From Bryopsis sp. KO-2023 (lineage: Eukaryota > Chlorophyta > Ulvophyceae > Bryopsidales > Bryopsidaceae), in the NCBI GenBank assembly GCA_030272585.1, contig BSYQ01000009.1:620001-684000 (forward strand): a stretch of 64,000 nucleotides of DNA, in the 5' to 3' direction. Under the pieces are notes generated by a model. It searched no databases, was not told where the DNA came from, and saw nothing but the letters and a program-made list of their open reading frames with translations. The position numbers and the translations under genes are program-made. Positions 45,342-59,600 of the stretch are shown one piece after another (the stretch's first letter is position 1; the number at the start of each line of letters is the position of its first letter).

Positions 45342-48300
45342 ATGGGTCAAGAACCGGCGTCCGGCTCTGGACGGCGTCGTCGGAGCACCGGGGAGAGTTC
45401 AGCGAGGAACCCGGTCGCTGAAGGGCCTAGGCGGTTGACGGAACTTCAGAGGAATGTTTTCGTCAACCGCAGCCCAAGCAGAAACGCGGAGCCGGATGTC
45501 TGCGTGTGCCAGCGTGGGTCCGGCTGCGGGGAGGGGTGCCTCAACCGGGCGTTGCTCATCGAGTGCACCCCCGGAACCTGCCCCTGCGGTGATCATTGCC
45601 GCAACCAGAGGCTCCAGCGCTGCGAGTACCCGGCTTTGGAGTAAGTTTTGGTGCCGTCTCTCTATTTTCAGTTCGAATGCTTGCCTTCTAAATGATACAG
45701 AAACCGAGTGAATGCACATATTTCTGGGTGGGAGCGTTGCTTCTGATCGCGCCCAGGTCGCTTCTGAACGCGGCGGACGGTTTGGGTAAAGGGATTTCCT
45801 CGGCTACGGTTGAAATTTCGTCGCTAGGCGGGACAAATTCTGTTGCTGGCAGCCTGGGGTGGAAAATCACCCCATGATGTTCTGACCTTCTTTCTCTTTC
45901 TGTCTCTCGTAGGCTCCAGGATTTCGGGCCCAAAGGCTGGGGCGTCGTTGCGAAGGAGCGAATCTGTGCGGGTGCTCTCATCGTGGAGTATGTTGGTAAG
46001 TGTGGTGGCCTGCCATCCGACTATCTGACCGCATCATGTGGGCACAGCAACATCCCAAGGAGGCTGGGAGCCAATAGATATTTTGCGCGCGAACCTTTGG
46101 AGGCGCAGTATTTCCTTCGACTTTAACATCATTGGATAGACTCTCATACGTTTGGGCGCCTACCGATGTTTCGGACGTCGGCTCGACGTCGTTGGCAACA
46201 TTGCGCCCTTTGACATCATGTTTCGAGTCCTCGTACCTTCGGCGCCGTTTTTCTCGGGAATGACATACGTTACAGAGTGATCGCTGCGTGTTGATCCGTT
46301 TCTTCTGGAACTTGTGTTTTGCTGGGAGACTACATTCTAAATATGTCCAGCAAGTCTGTGTACATGATCTCACCAGGGGTCCCCTTGGAAAAGTGTGGCT
46401 GAAATGGAGTCACTCTGTTGTTATTCCAGGTGAGGTGTGCGACCTGGACGAGTCCGAGCTCAGGGCCCAGAGCTACGAGAGCCAAGGCATGAAGGATACC
46501 TACATCATGAACTTGAGGTAGGTTTCTCGAATGAATGGGTTGATTCATGCTTTTGTTGACTTTCAATGATGGAAGGAATGGGATGCCAGAGAATTCAACC
46601 AGTCACATCGCCTGGATGTCATTCCCCCATGTGGTCTGACATGGATGCATAAGGATGATTGTACCTGATGATGTACCGTTATTGTATGATGACTGTTGAA
46701 TTACATTATTTTGCTTGACAAGTTGATGGTTTTGCTTCATATTGAGTCCATTTTCAGGAATCACTGTACTATCTGCCGTCCTTTGTAGAGGAATTCTGAT
46801 GGACCATTTGTTGGACCATGTCCTCACAAATCATGCTCAACTGTTTGATACATTCAGAGTGGTCGCCACACTTAGTTGATACGATGTTACTCCAGGCCTG
46901 CTAGTCTCATCATCCAGTCACCTTCTTGACACCTTCTGGTCGCCTTCTAGTCACCTTCCAGTGCCCTTGACGATGTCTGACCAGATGTTTGTGGTGTTTT
47001 TTTCTTTTCCAGCTCGAAGGAAGTGATCGACGCCACAATGCGGGGCAACATGTCCCGCTTCATCAATCACTCCTGCGACCCCAACAGCAGGTGTGAGAAG
47101 TGGAGTGTCGTGGGGGAGCAGTGTGTGGCGATCTTCGCACACCAGGACATCAACCCAGGCGAGGAGGTCACCTATGACTACAACCTCGACTGGAACGGAG
47201 GCCGCCGAGTCAAGTAAGATCAGTGCTGAGAAAACACTATTGTGATGTCAAGAAAGTAGCCCTTGTCTCTTGTCCATGGCATTACTCCTTGCATTCCTAT
47301 CAATTGGCTCTGTCAATCAATGAATGGGATGTGCTTTCTTGATTCAGGTGTGAGTGCGGGGCACGAAATTGTGCTGGCTACCTCGGAGCGAAGTCGGCGC
47401 TCTGGAAGGCGACGGAGCATCCCGAGGAGCCCTCCACGTCCCACACCGTAAGTACTGATCCCCAAAGCAACTCTTGTTTGTTGCATTTGTTCCTGGTTGC
47501 AAGAATGATCAGTGTGGCATGTCATTGAAATCAGATTACTTGCTTGCGGTGATGGTAATTGAAATCCCAGGAAGTCTATATAATCCAATGAGTGCTTAGT
47601 CCTGCATGCATGCCTATCATCCTGCTTTGAGTCTCTTACCTTGATTAGTTCTGAATGGAAAGAAATGACTGTTGATGCTTTTGACCAACGACACACCCGT
47701 TCCTGACCTTGTGGATTGATTTGACAGACCTCGGCGTCGGAGGCCGAGCCTGTACCTCCAGGGGAAGGTCAACCTCGTGTCCCTCCCCCATTGGTCCAGC
47801 CACCACCTGCTGGGCCCAGTGGCTTTTTGGCTGGGATGCAGGCAACCCTCAAGTTCGACCTTACCGACGATGGACTTGGGGACCCTCTTGAGGATGTGGC
47901 CATGATGGAGGCTGACCCCCCAGCCACTCGAGGAAAGGGCACCAAGAAGGGCACGAAGAAGGGCACCGGGAAGGGCAAACGGAAGCAGCCCGCCAAGCCG
48001 AAGAAAACATCAAAGACCCCCTCGAAGAAGGTAATTGGTTTGATACGCTTTGATGGAATTGCAGTGATTTCTTCTTCATTCACACTTGCATTTGCCAAAG
48101 GGATGGAGTTATGTAAGGATCACCGGATGTCTGTCTGTTGGCCTGAGCATCCCGTTGGACGTCGTTGATCAGAAGCTGACCATGTCTGATGTGTTTCACA
48201 GGGGACAAAGCGTGCTGGCACAGAATTGAGTGCCTGGGGTAAAAAGCGACAGAGGGATCAGCGAGCTGGCGAGCCCAGGACCTTCAATCCTGTGGCTGAA

Positions 48301-50594
48301 TTCAAGCATGGCCAGTGTGTCTTCGAGAGCACCAAGGGTGACATCCGCTTGGTGGGCATGAAGGCTGGGGCTGTGGAGGGGCGAAGGAAATCCCGACAAG
48401 ATGGCGAATTTTTGGAGAGAGACTTTGACCGAGGGTTGCCAGTGTTGGTCGGAGGTGGATTCGTCGAAGGTGGATTGGGCGGAAGTGGAGAGCCAGATCG
48501 TGAGCCTCGTCTGTTGAGGATGCCCACAGAATTGGAGGCAACGCCGCCAAAGAACCCAGACTTGCAGAACATAACCCCAACGAAAAAAGCCCAAAGCCAA
48601 GCGGTCGAAGCCCCAATGGAGGAACCTACAGCTGAGGAGCTCGAACTGGACGACGAGGAGTACGATGTTGTTTGGACTGCCTTCAGAGCTGGACTGACTG
48701 GGGACAGCGAACCAGAAACATCGACCCCTGTTGCAAGCTCAGGAATACCTCATCCACTGGATGCAGCCTCGAGGCACCCACTGCGGGACGATGACTCAGA
48801 GGACAATGAATTCCATCAAGACTTGGGTCCAAATACTGTTGAAGACATGAACCAGCAAGCATCGAGCACTGTGTATGGGAGTCAGTGTCTCGGCGACCAC
48901 TCTCAGCAGCAAATCCCAGTCAGCAGTGTGAATCCTGGCCTTGTTCAAGGTCTCAACGATCCAATGATGCCGCTATCTGTGGACAACATGCCCGGGTTCA
49001 GTCAAGTCCCTTATTTCAGTGCCGAGCAGCAACATGAATTCAACTCAATGTACGAGCAGCACTTGCTTAATGTGGAGTTGCCAGCTTTGGCTCAAGAGGC
49101 CAATCGTCACATTCCACAGGCATCATATACTCCACAGCAGCTCCTCACAGAGTGGCAAATGGCTCTACCGGCCTTGGCAGAGCATGGAGTGCAAGAATCA
49201 GGAGTGGTGTTCTTCAATGCACCATGGGACACTCTTGTGGAGCACTCGTTTGAGCAGAGCATGCTGGACCAGCAAAATGTTGCTCAACAGCAACCACAAG
49301 CAGTCCTGAATCCGTACATCAATCAGCCACAATTCGCTGGAGAGGTGCCTCCGCAGCCTTTCCCGGTGGACTGTGTGCTTCTGGACCCAAACATGGGCCC
49401 ATCAATTATGGGGACTTCGTCAACGAATCCTATGTGTTCTGGAGTCATTCCAAACCTGGGAGTTCAGCATTCCGGAGTTATTCCGGACCTGGGAGTTCAG
49501 CATTCTGGAGTCATTCCAGACCTGGGTGGTCAGCATTCTGGAGTCATTCCAGACCTGGGAGTTCAACATTCTGGAGTCATTCCAGACCTGGGAGTCCAAC
49601 ATTCTGGAGTCATTCCGGATCTCGGAGTTCAACATTCTGGAGTCATTCCAGACCTGGGAGCTCAACAAATGCCCCAGCAAGGCCTTTCTTTTCCAAACTT
49701 GGAAGGAGGGTTAATCGATATGAGTCCATTCCATGGCTCAAGCAACATTTTGGCACCAGCAGACTGTTTTATGGATCTAGGTGCAGCAACAATGCAACCA
49801 TTCATTGACATCCAGCGAGAGAGGATGCATGACATCATGGACCCTGCCCAAGGTCAACCCCCGTTGGTTGATGACGTCCAAGCAAGTGGAGGCATTCAAT
49901 TTTCTCAGGATCAGCAAGGAATCAATATGGCACAGGAGATTTGCACAGAATTGGGTGGAACTTTTGCTGATCCCATCGATATGGACAACATTAGCGATGT
50001 GTTGGATGCTTCGGTGGGTCATCAAACAGTGCCTGCCGCCTTAAGAACTACTGCATCACCTCATCTCGGCATCCAGCCCGGCATTGATCGAATCTTTGCA
50101 AATGGAGGCTCTGTGCAGGGTTGTTTGTCAATGGGTGATGTTTCAGAAGTGAACCTTGTGGGCGATGCATCTCGAGTGGTGGTTCCTGACATTTACAGGA
50201 AAAACGCTGAAGCCAACCATCTGAGTGCTTGGGACGAGGTGCGTGATGGAGCGAATGACATTCAACAGTATGGGATGGAGGATAGAATGGAGGAAGAAAT
50301 CGAGCAGGAAAGGAGTGTTAGAGTTGCAATTGACCCTGTGCCCGTGATGTGTGCTGAAGAGGTGAGGGCAGGTTTCTTGATCTCGGAGAAATGTTGGTTT
50401 CTGTTTTCTTATTGTCACTTCAAATTCCATGGTGCCCGATTTTTTGTGCTTTTTTTTCCATTCAAAATATGCTGATTGTATGGTCATGATTCATGAGAGC
50501 AGCCCTCCTGTTTGCTTTTTTTTCTTTTTCTTGCATGACTGATTTATTAAACGTTTCTTTTCTTTTCCATCAGGCAGAACGAAAGTCAACCTAG
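45342..50594 (+). CDS. SET-domain histone methyltransferase, SETD2/ASHH-like
   Basis: Exons: about 45342-45640, 45913-45995, 46429-46517, 47013-47213, 47348-47447, 47728-48030 and 48202-50361; phases agree throughout. The AWS domain CVCQRGSGCGEGCLNR ... CPCGDHCRNQRLQRCEY precedes the SET domain. SET motifs: GPKGWGVVAKERI (AdoMet-binding loop), VEYVGEV, RFINHSCDPNS (NHS core) and EVTYDYNLDW (catalytic Tyr). Post-SET: CECGARNCAGYLG. AWS-SET-postSET order matches H3K36 methyltransferases (SETD2, plant ASHH1/2). A Lys/Gly-rich run (KGTKKGTKKGTGKGKRK) and a long Gln/Pro-rich region with seven 11-residue repeats follow. From the 50361 donor, the nearest acceptor gives a quick stop at 50594; an acceptor before 50679 instead continues in phase into the giant repeat gene. 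The ATG at 45207 is an alternative start. Confidence 0.85.
49438..49668 (+). repeat. seven in-frame 33-bp repeats in the SET gene
   Basis: Seven copies encoding HSGVIPDLGVQ-type 11-residue units, differing by few bases (N/D, V/G/A). Confidence 0.92.
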
Positions 50595-50696
50595 AAATTC
50601 TGTTGGGGGTGTGATGACTTAGACGTTAGAGATCTAAGTGGCAGTCTGGACTTAGATTTAATAGTTGTACTGCTTCAGCGTGCCAAAATTTCCAAA

Positions 50697-53600
50697 ATGC
50701 TGACAGAAGCAGCCGCAATACCGGGCTCTCTACGGTTCCTGCATCCTGATGTCAGAAGGAAGCAAAAAGAAGCAGAGCTTCAAAAAATGGTGGAAAATCG
50801 ATTAGTGGTGGTAAATCGGATTGGAAATCAAATATCCACAGGGCAAATCCAGCGCAACACGACTCGGGTTCCAGGTATGTAGCTGGGCTAGGGAAAATTG
50901 GACTCATATTTTATTCACTCTCCTCCAGACTTAAGGAAAACAAAGAATGGGTAAAATCATCTGAATCCAAGTATTATTCCTCAAGCATCTGAATTTTCTA
51001 GGGGAAATCCATAATCTAAAACTCTTGATTTGCAGCGCGGTGGAGATTGTCTGAGCTAAATTATCATTTGGTGTTTCGTTTGATGCAGAAACCATAATTG
51101 GAAAAATTCCTCGAGCTGAAGGCAGCACGCCACAGAGCAGGAACCCGACGCTGAGTCATACCAAAACCAATGCTGATGATCAAGTGGTGGCAAAAAGGGA
51201 TGGAACTGATCAATCGGGGCCTCATGAAGAAAATGAGGTGGCGCTGGCCCGACAAAACAGCATGGAGAATGTTGAGTGCCCTGAGAATGCTACATGCGCA
51301 TCTCACATTCATGAGAAAGGAAGACCATTGGCTAAAAATGCTGATAGGGAAAGCAGCCACTTGGCTATCAAGAAAGCAAGGGCGATGTGTGGAGTCCACA
51401 CAGGTGAGGCAAACCTACCCCCCCTGGTGGCTGATGCATGTCTGTAATGAAAGAATATGCTGTTGTACACAGTTCTGTTGAACGCTAATTGACTGAGTTC
51501 TTTGGCTGCTTTGTAGGGAAAGTCAATGAAGGGAATACCACTAAATACTTGAATGATGATGTTGGTTTCAATCAAGAAGCTATCGCCATGGATGGATTCC
51601 TATCAAAGCGAGCAGTTCGGCAGCCAAGCCCGTGTTTGCAATCAGAAGATCTCGTTGGAAGAGAAGGGAATGCCACGTCAAATTGGGACAGAGATGTTGG
51701 TTTCAATCAAGAAGCTACCGCCATGGATGGCACGCATCAGGGATTCCTAACAAAGCAAGCAGTTCGGCAGCCAAGCCCGTGTTTGCAATCAGAAGATCTC
51801 GTTGGAAGAGAAGGGAATGCCACGTCAAATTGGGACAGAGATGTTGGTTTCAATCAAGAAGCTACCGCCATGGATGGCACGCATCAGGGATTCCTAACAA
51901 AGCAAGCAGTTCGGCAGCCAAGCCCGTGTTTGCAATCAGAAGATCTCGTTGGAAGAGAAGGGAATGCCACGTCAAATTGGGACAGAGATGCTGGTTTCAA
52001 TCAAGAAGCTACCGCCATGGATGGCACGCATCAGGGATTCCTAACAAAGCAAGCAGTTCGGCAGCCAAGCCCATGTTTGCAATCAGAAGATCTCGTTGGA
52101 AGAGAAGGGAATGCCACGTCAAATTGGAACAGAGATGCTGGTTTCAATCAAGAAGCTACCGCCATGGATGGCACGCATCAGGGATTCCTAACAAAGCAAG
52201 CAGTTCGGCAGCCAAGCCCATGTTTGCAATCAGAAGATCTCGTTGGAAGAGAAGGGAATGCCACGTCAAATTTGGACAGAGATGCTGGTTTCAATCAAGA
52301 AGCTACCGCCATGGATGGCACGCATCAGGGATTCCTAACAAAGCAAGCAGTTCGGCAGCCAAGCCCGTGTTTGCAATCAGAAGATCTCGTTGGAAGAGAA
52401 GGGAATGCCACGTCAAATTGGGACAGAGATGTTGGTTTCAATCAAGAAGCTACCGCCATGGATGGCACGCATCAGGGATTCCTAACAAAGCAAGCAGTTC
52501 GGCAGCCAAGCCCATGTTTGCAATCAGAAGATCTCGTTGGAAGAGAAGGGAATGCCACGTCAAATTGGGACAGAGATGTTGGTTTCAATCAAGAAGCTAC
52601 CGCCATGGATGGCACGCATCAGGGATTCCTAACAAAGCAAGCAGTTCGGCAGCCAAGCCCGTGTTTGCAATCAGAAGATCTCGTTGGAAGAGAAGGGAAT
52701 GCCACGTCAAATTGGGACAGAGATGTTGGTTTCAATCAAGAAGCTACCGCCATGGATGGCACGCATCAGGGATTCCTAACAAAGCAAGCAGTTCGGCAGC
52801 CAAGCCCGTGTTTGCAATCAGAAGATCTCGTTGGAAGAGAAGGGAATGCCACGTCAAATTGGAACAGAGATGCTGGTTTCAATCAAGAAGCTACCGCCAT
52901 GGATGGCACGCATCAGGGATTCCTAACAAAGCAAGCAGTTCGGCAGCCAAGCCCATGTTTGCAATCAGAAGATCTCGTTGGAAGAGAAGGGAATGCCACG
53001 TCAAATTGGGACAGAGATGTTGGTTTCAATCAAGAAGCTACCGCCATGGATGGCACGCATCAGGGATTCCTAACAAAGCAAGCAGTTCGGCAGCCAAGCC
53101 CGTGTTTGCAATCAGAAGATCTCGTTGGAAGAGAAGGGAATGCCACGTCAAATTGGGACAGAGATGTTGGTTTCAATCAAGAAGCTACCGCCATGGATGG
53201 CACGCATCAGGGATTCCTAACAAAGCAAGCAGTTCGGCAGCCAAGCCCGTGTTTGCAATCAGAAGATCTCGTTGGAAGAGAAGGGAATGCCACGTCAAAT
53301 TGGGACAGAGATGTTGGTTTCAATCAAGAAGCTACCGCCATGGATGGCACGCATCAGGGATTCCTAACAAAGCAAGCAGTTCGGCAGCCAAGCCCGTGTT
53401 TGCAATCAGAAGATCTCGTTGGAAGAGAAGGGAATGCCACGTCAAATTGGGACAGAGATGTTGGTTTCAATCAAGAAGCTACCGCCATGGATGGCACGCA
53501 TCAGGGATTCCTAACAAAGCAAGCAGTTCGGCAGCCAAGCCCATGTTTGCAATCAGAAGATCTCGTTGGAAGAGAAGGGAATGCCACGTCAAATTGGGAC

Positions 53601-56600
53601 AGAGATGTTGGTTTCAATCAAGAAGCTACCGCCATGGATGGCACGCATCAGGGATTCCTAACAAAGCAAGCAGTTCGGCAGCCAAGCCCGTGTTTGCAAT
53701 CAGAAGATCTCGTTGGAAGAGAAGGGAATGCCACGTCAAATTGGGACAGAGATGTTGGTTTCAATCAAGAAGCTACCGCCATGGATGGCACGCATCAGGG
53801 ATTCCTAACAAAGCAAGCAGTTCGGCAGCCAAGCCCGTGTTTGCAATCAGAAGATCTCGTTGGAAGAGAAGGGAATGCCACGTCAAATTGGGACAGAGAT
53901 GTTGGTTTCAATCAAGAAGCTACCGCCATGGATGGCACGCATCAGGGATTCCTAACAAAGCAAGCAGTTCGGCAGCCAAGCCCGTGTTTGCAATCAGAAG
54001 ATCTCGTTGGAAGAGAAGGGAATGCCACGTCAAATTGGGACAGAGATGTTGGTTTCAATCAAGAAGCTACCGCCATGGATGGCACGCATCAGGGATTCCT
54101 AACAAAGCAAGCAGTTCGGCAGCCAAGCCCGTGTTTGCAATCAGAAGATCTCGTTGGAAGAGAAGGGAATGCCACGTCAAATTGGGACAGAGATGCTGGT
54201 TTCAATCAAGAAGCTACCGCCATGGATGGCACGCATCAGGGATTCCTAACAAAGCAAGCAGTTCGGCAGCCAAGCCCATGTTTGCAATCAGAAGATCTCG
54301 TTGGAAGAGAAGGGAATGCCACGTCAAATTGGAACAGAGATGCTGGTTTCAATCAAGAAGCTACCGCCATGGATGGCACGCATCAGGGATTCCTAACAAA
54401 GCAAGCAGTTCGGCAGCCAAGCCCATGTTTGCAATCAGAAGATCTCGTTGGAAGAGAAGGGAATGCCACGTCAAATTTGGACAGAGATGCTGGTTTCAAT
54501 CAAGAAGCTACCGCCATGGATGGCACGCATCAGGGATTCCTAACAAAGCAAGCAGTTCGGCAGCCAAGCCCGTGTTTGCAATCAGAAGATCTCGTTGGAA
54601 GAGAAGGGAATGCCACGTCAAATTGGGACAGAGATGTTGGTTTCAATCAAGAAGCTACCGCCATGGATGGCACGCATCAGGGATTCCTAACAAAGCAAGC
54701 AGTTCGGCAGCCAAGCCCATGTTTGCAATCAGAAGATCTCGTTGGAAGAGAAGGGAATGCCACGTCAAATTGGGACAGAGATGTTGGTTTCAATCAAGAA
54801 GCTACCGCCATGGATGGCACGCATCAGGGATTCCTAACAAAGCAAGCAGTTCGGCAGCCAAGCCCGTGTTTGCAATCAGAAGATCTCGTTGGAAGAGAAG
54901 GGAATGCCACGTCAAATTGGGACAGAGATGTTGGTTTCAATCAAGAAGCTACCGCCATGGATGGCACGCATCAGGGATTCCTAACAAAGCAAGCAGTTCG
55001 GCAGCCAAGCCCGTGTTTGCAATCAGAAGATCTCGTTGGAAGAGAAGGGAATGCCACGTCAAATTGGAACAGAGATGCTGGTTTCAATCAAGAAGCTACC
55101 GCCATGGATGGCACGCATCAGGGATTCCTAACAAAGCAAGCAGTTCGGCAGCCAAGCCCATGTTTGCAATCAGAAGATCTCGTTGGAAGAGAAGGGAATG
55201 CCACGTCAAATTGGGACAGAGATGTTGGTTTCAATCAAGAAGCTACCGCCATGGATGGCACGCATCAGGGATTCCTAACAAAGCAAGCAGTTCGGCAGCC
55301 AAGCCCGTGTTTGCAATCAGAAGATCTCGTTGGAAGAGAAGGGAATGCCACGTCAAATTGGGACAGAGATGTTGGTTTCAATCAAGAAGCTACCGCCATG
55401 GATGGCACGCATCAGGGATTCCTAACAAAGCAAGCAGTTCGGCAGCCAAGCCCGTGTTTGCAATCAGAAGATCTCGTTGGAAGAGAAGGGAATGCCACGT
55501 CAAATTGGGACAGAGATGTTGGTTTCAATCAAGAAGCTACCGCCATGGATGGCACGCATCAGGGATTCCTAACAAAGCAAGCAGTTCGGCAGCCAAGCCC
55601 GTGTTTGCAATCAGAAGATCTCGTTGGAAGAGAAGGGAATGCCACGTCAAATTGGGACAGAGATGTTGGTTTCAATCAAGAAGCTACCGCCATGGATGGC
55701 ACGCATCAGGGATTCCTAACAAAGCAAGCAGTTCGGCAGCCAAGCCCATGTTTGCAATCAGAAGATCTCGTTGGAAGAGAAGGGAATGCCACGTCAAATT
55801 GGGACAGAGATGTTGGTTTCAATCAAGAAGCTACCGCCATGGATGGCACGCATCAGGGATTCCTAACAAAGCAAGCAGTTCGGCAGCCAAGCCCGTGTTT
55901 GCAATCAGAAGATCTCGTTGGAAGAGAAGGGAATGCCACGTCAAATTGGGACAGAGATGTTGGTTTCAATCAAGAAGCTACCGCCATGGATGGCACGCAT
56001 CAGGGATTCCTAACAAAGCAAGCAGTTCGGCAGCCAAGCCCGTGTTTGCAATCAGAAGATCTCGTTGGAAGAGAAGGGAATGCCACGTCAAATTGGGACA
56101 GAGATGTTGGTTTCAATCAAGAAGCTACCGCCATGGATGGCACGCATCAGGGATTCCTAACAAAGCAAGCAGTTCGGCAGCCAAGCCCGTGTTTGCAATC
56201 AGAAGATCTCGTTGGAAGAGAAGGGAATGCCACGTCAAATTGGGACAGAGATGCTGGTTTCAATCAAGAAGCTACCGCCATGGATGGCACGCATCAGGGA
56301 TTCCTAACAAAGCAAGCAGTTCGGCAGCCAAGCCCATGTTTGCAATCAGAAGATCTCGTTGGAAGAGAAGGGAATGCCACGTCAAATTTGGACAGAGATG
56401 CTGGTTTCAATCAAGAAGCTACCGCCATGGATGGCACGCATCAGGGATTCCTAACAAAGCAAGCAGTTCGGCAGCCAAGCCCGTGTTTGCAATCAGAAGA
56501 TCTCGTTGGAAGAGAAGGGAATGCCACGTCAAATTGGGACAGAGATGTTGGTTTCAATCAAGAAGCTACCGCCATGGATGGCACGCATCAGGGATTCCTA

Positions 56601-59600
56601 ACAAAGCAAGCAGTTCGGCAGCCAAGCCCGTGTTTGCAATCAGAAGATCTCGTTGGAAGAGAAGGGAATGCCACGTCAAATTGGGACAGAGATGTTGGTT
56701 TCAATCAAGAAGCTACCGCCATGGATGGCACGCATCAGGGATTCCTAACAAAGCAAGCAGTTCGGCAGCCAAGCCCGTGTTTGCAATCAGAAGATCTCGT
56801 TGGAAGAGAAGGGAATGCCACGTCAAATTGGGACAGAGATGTTGGTTTCAATCAAGAAGCTACCGCCATGGATGGCACGCATCAGGGATTCCTAACAAAG
56901 CAAGCAGTTCGGCAGCCAAGCCCGTGTTTGCAATCAGAAGATCTCGTTGGAAGAGAAGGGAATGCCACGTCAAATTGGAACAGAGATGCTGGTTTCAATC
57001 AAGAAGCTACCGCCATGGATGGCACGCATCAGGGATTCCTAACAAAGCAAGCAGTTCGGCAGCCAAGCCCGTGTTTGCAATCAGAAGATCTCGTTGGAAG
57101 AGAAGGGAATGCCACGTCAAATTGGAACAGAGATGCTGGTTTCAATCAAGAAGCTACCGCCATGGATGGCACGCATCAGGGATTCCTAACAAAGCAAGCA
57201 GTTCGGCAGCCAAGCCCGTGTTTGCAATCAGAAGATCTCGTTGGAAGAGAAGGGAATGCCACGTCAAATTGGGACAGAGATGTTGGTTTCAATCAAGAAG
57301 CTACCGCCATGGATGGCACGCATCAGGGATTCCTAACAAAGCAAGCAGTTCGGCAGCCAAGCCCGTGTTTGCAATCAGAAGATCTCGTTGGAAGAGAAGG
57401 GAATGCCACGTCAAATTGGGACAGAGATGTTGGTTTCAATCAAGAAGCTACCGCCATGGATGGCACGCATCAGGGATTCCTAACAAAGCAAGCAGTTCGG
57501 CAGCCAAGCCCGTGTTTGCAATCAGAAGATCTCGTTGGAAGAGAAGGGAATGCCACGTCAAATTGGGACAGAGATGTTGGTTTCAATCAAGAAGCTACCG
57601 CCATGGATGGCACGCATCAGGGATTCCTAACAAAGCAAGCAGTTCGGCAGCCAAGCCCGTGTTTGCAATCAGAAGATCTCGTTGGAAGAGAAGGGAATGC
57701 CACGTCAAATTGGGACAGAGATGCTGGTTTCAATCAAGAAGCTACCGCCATGGATGGCACGCATCAGGGATTCCTAACAAAGCAAGCAGTTCGGCAGCCA
57801 AGCCCATGTTTGCAATCAGAAGATCTCGTTGGAAGAGAAGGGAATGCCACGTCAAATTGGGACAGAGATGTTGGTTTCAATCAAGAAGCTACCGCCATGG
57901 ATGGCACGCATCAGGGATTCCTAACAAAGCAAGCAGTTCGGCAGCCAAGCCCGTGTTTGCAATCAGAAGATCTCGTTGGAAGAGAAGGGAATGCCACGTC
58001 AAATTGGGACAGAGATGTTGGTTTCAATCAAGAAGCTACCGCCATGGATGGCACGCATCAGGGATTCCTAACAAAGCAAGCAGTTCGGCAGCCAAGCCCG
58101 TGTTTGCAATCAGAAGATCTCGTTGGAAGAGAAGGGAATGCCACGTCAAATTGGGACAGAGATGTTGGTTTCAATCAAGAAGCTACCGCCATGGATGGCA
58201 CGCATCAGGGATTCCTAACAAAGCAAGCAGTTCGGCAGCCAAGCCCGTGTTTGCAATCAGAAGATCTCGTTGGAAGAGAAGGGAATGCCACGTCAAATTG
58301 GGACAGAGATGTTGGTTTCAATCAAGAAGCTACCGCCATGGATGGCACGCATCAGGGATTCCTAACAAAGCAAGCAGTTCGGCAGCCAAGCCCGTGTTTG
58401 CAATCAGAAGATCTCGTTGGAAGAGAAGGGAATGCCACGTCAAATTGGGACAGAGATGCTGGTTTCAATCAAGAAGCTACCGCCATGGATGGCACGCATC
58501 AGGGATTCCTAACAAAGCAAGCAGTTCGGCAGCCAAGCCCATGTTTGCAATCAGAAGATCTCGTTGGAAGAGAAGGGAATGCCACGTCAAATTTGGACAG
58601 AGATGCTGGTTTCAATCAAGAAGCTACCGCCATGGATGGCACGCATCAGGGATTCCTAACAAAGCAAGCAGTTCGGCAGCCAAGCCCGTGTTTGCAATCA
58701 GAAGATCTCGTTGGAAGAGAAGGGAATGCCACGTCAAATTGGGACAGAGATGTTGGTTTCAATCAAGAAGCTACCGCCATGGATGGCACGCATCAGGGAT
58801 TCCTAACAAAGCAAGCAGTTCGGCAGCCAAGCCCGTGTTTGCAATCAGAAGATCTCGTTGGAAGAGAAGGGAATGCCACGTCAAATTGGGACAGAGATGT
58901 TGGTTTCAATCAAGAAGCTACCGCCATGGATGGCACGCATCAGGGATTCCTAACAAAGCAAGCAGTTCGGCAGCCAAGCCCGTGTTTGCAATCAGAAGAT
59001 CTCGTTGGAAGAGAAGGGAATGCCACGTCAAATTGGGACAGAGATGTTGGTTTCAATCAAGAAGCTACCGCCATGGATGGCACGCATCAGGGATTCCTAA
59101 CAAAGCAAGCAGTTCGGCAGCCAAGCCCGTGTTTGCAATCAGAAGATCTCGTTGGAAGAGAAGGGAATGCCACGTCAAATTGGAACAGAGATGCTGGTTT
59201 CAATCAAGAAGCTACCGCCATGGATGGCACGCATCAGGGATTCCTAACAAAGCAAGCAGTTCGGCAGCCAAGCCCGTGTTTGCAATCAGAAGATCTCGTT
59301 GGAAGAGAAGGGAATGCCACGTCAAATTGGAACAGAGATGCTGGTTTCAATCAAGAAGCTACCGCCATGGATGGCACGCATCAGGGATTCCTAACAAAGC
59401 AAGCAGTTCGGCAGCCAAGCCCGTGTTTGCAATCAGAAGATCTCGTTGGAAGAGAAGGGAATGCCACGTCAAATTTGGACAGAGATGCTGGTTTTAATCA
59501 AGAAGCTACCGCCATGGATGGCACGCATCAGGGATTCCTAACAAAGCAAGCAGTTCGGCAGCCAAGCCCATGTTTGCAATCAGAAGATCTCAAGGCTGTG

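Noticed and set aside
51632-59497. A second open frame of over 2,600 codons across the 147-bp array
   Set aside because: 147 is a multiple of three, so any frame without a stop in one unit stays open through all units. The other frame joins in phase with upstream exons and has unique coding sequence on both sides; this one does not.
51558-59591. CRISPR-like regular array
   Set aside because: Units are contiguous with no unique spacers, in a eukaryotic coding exon. The 45-bp and 33-bp arrays are the same case.
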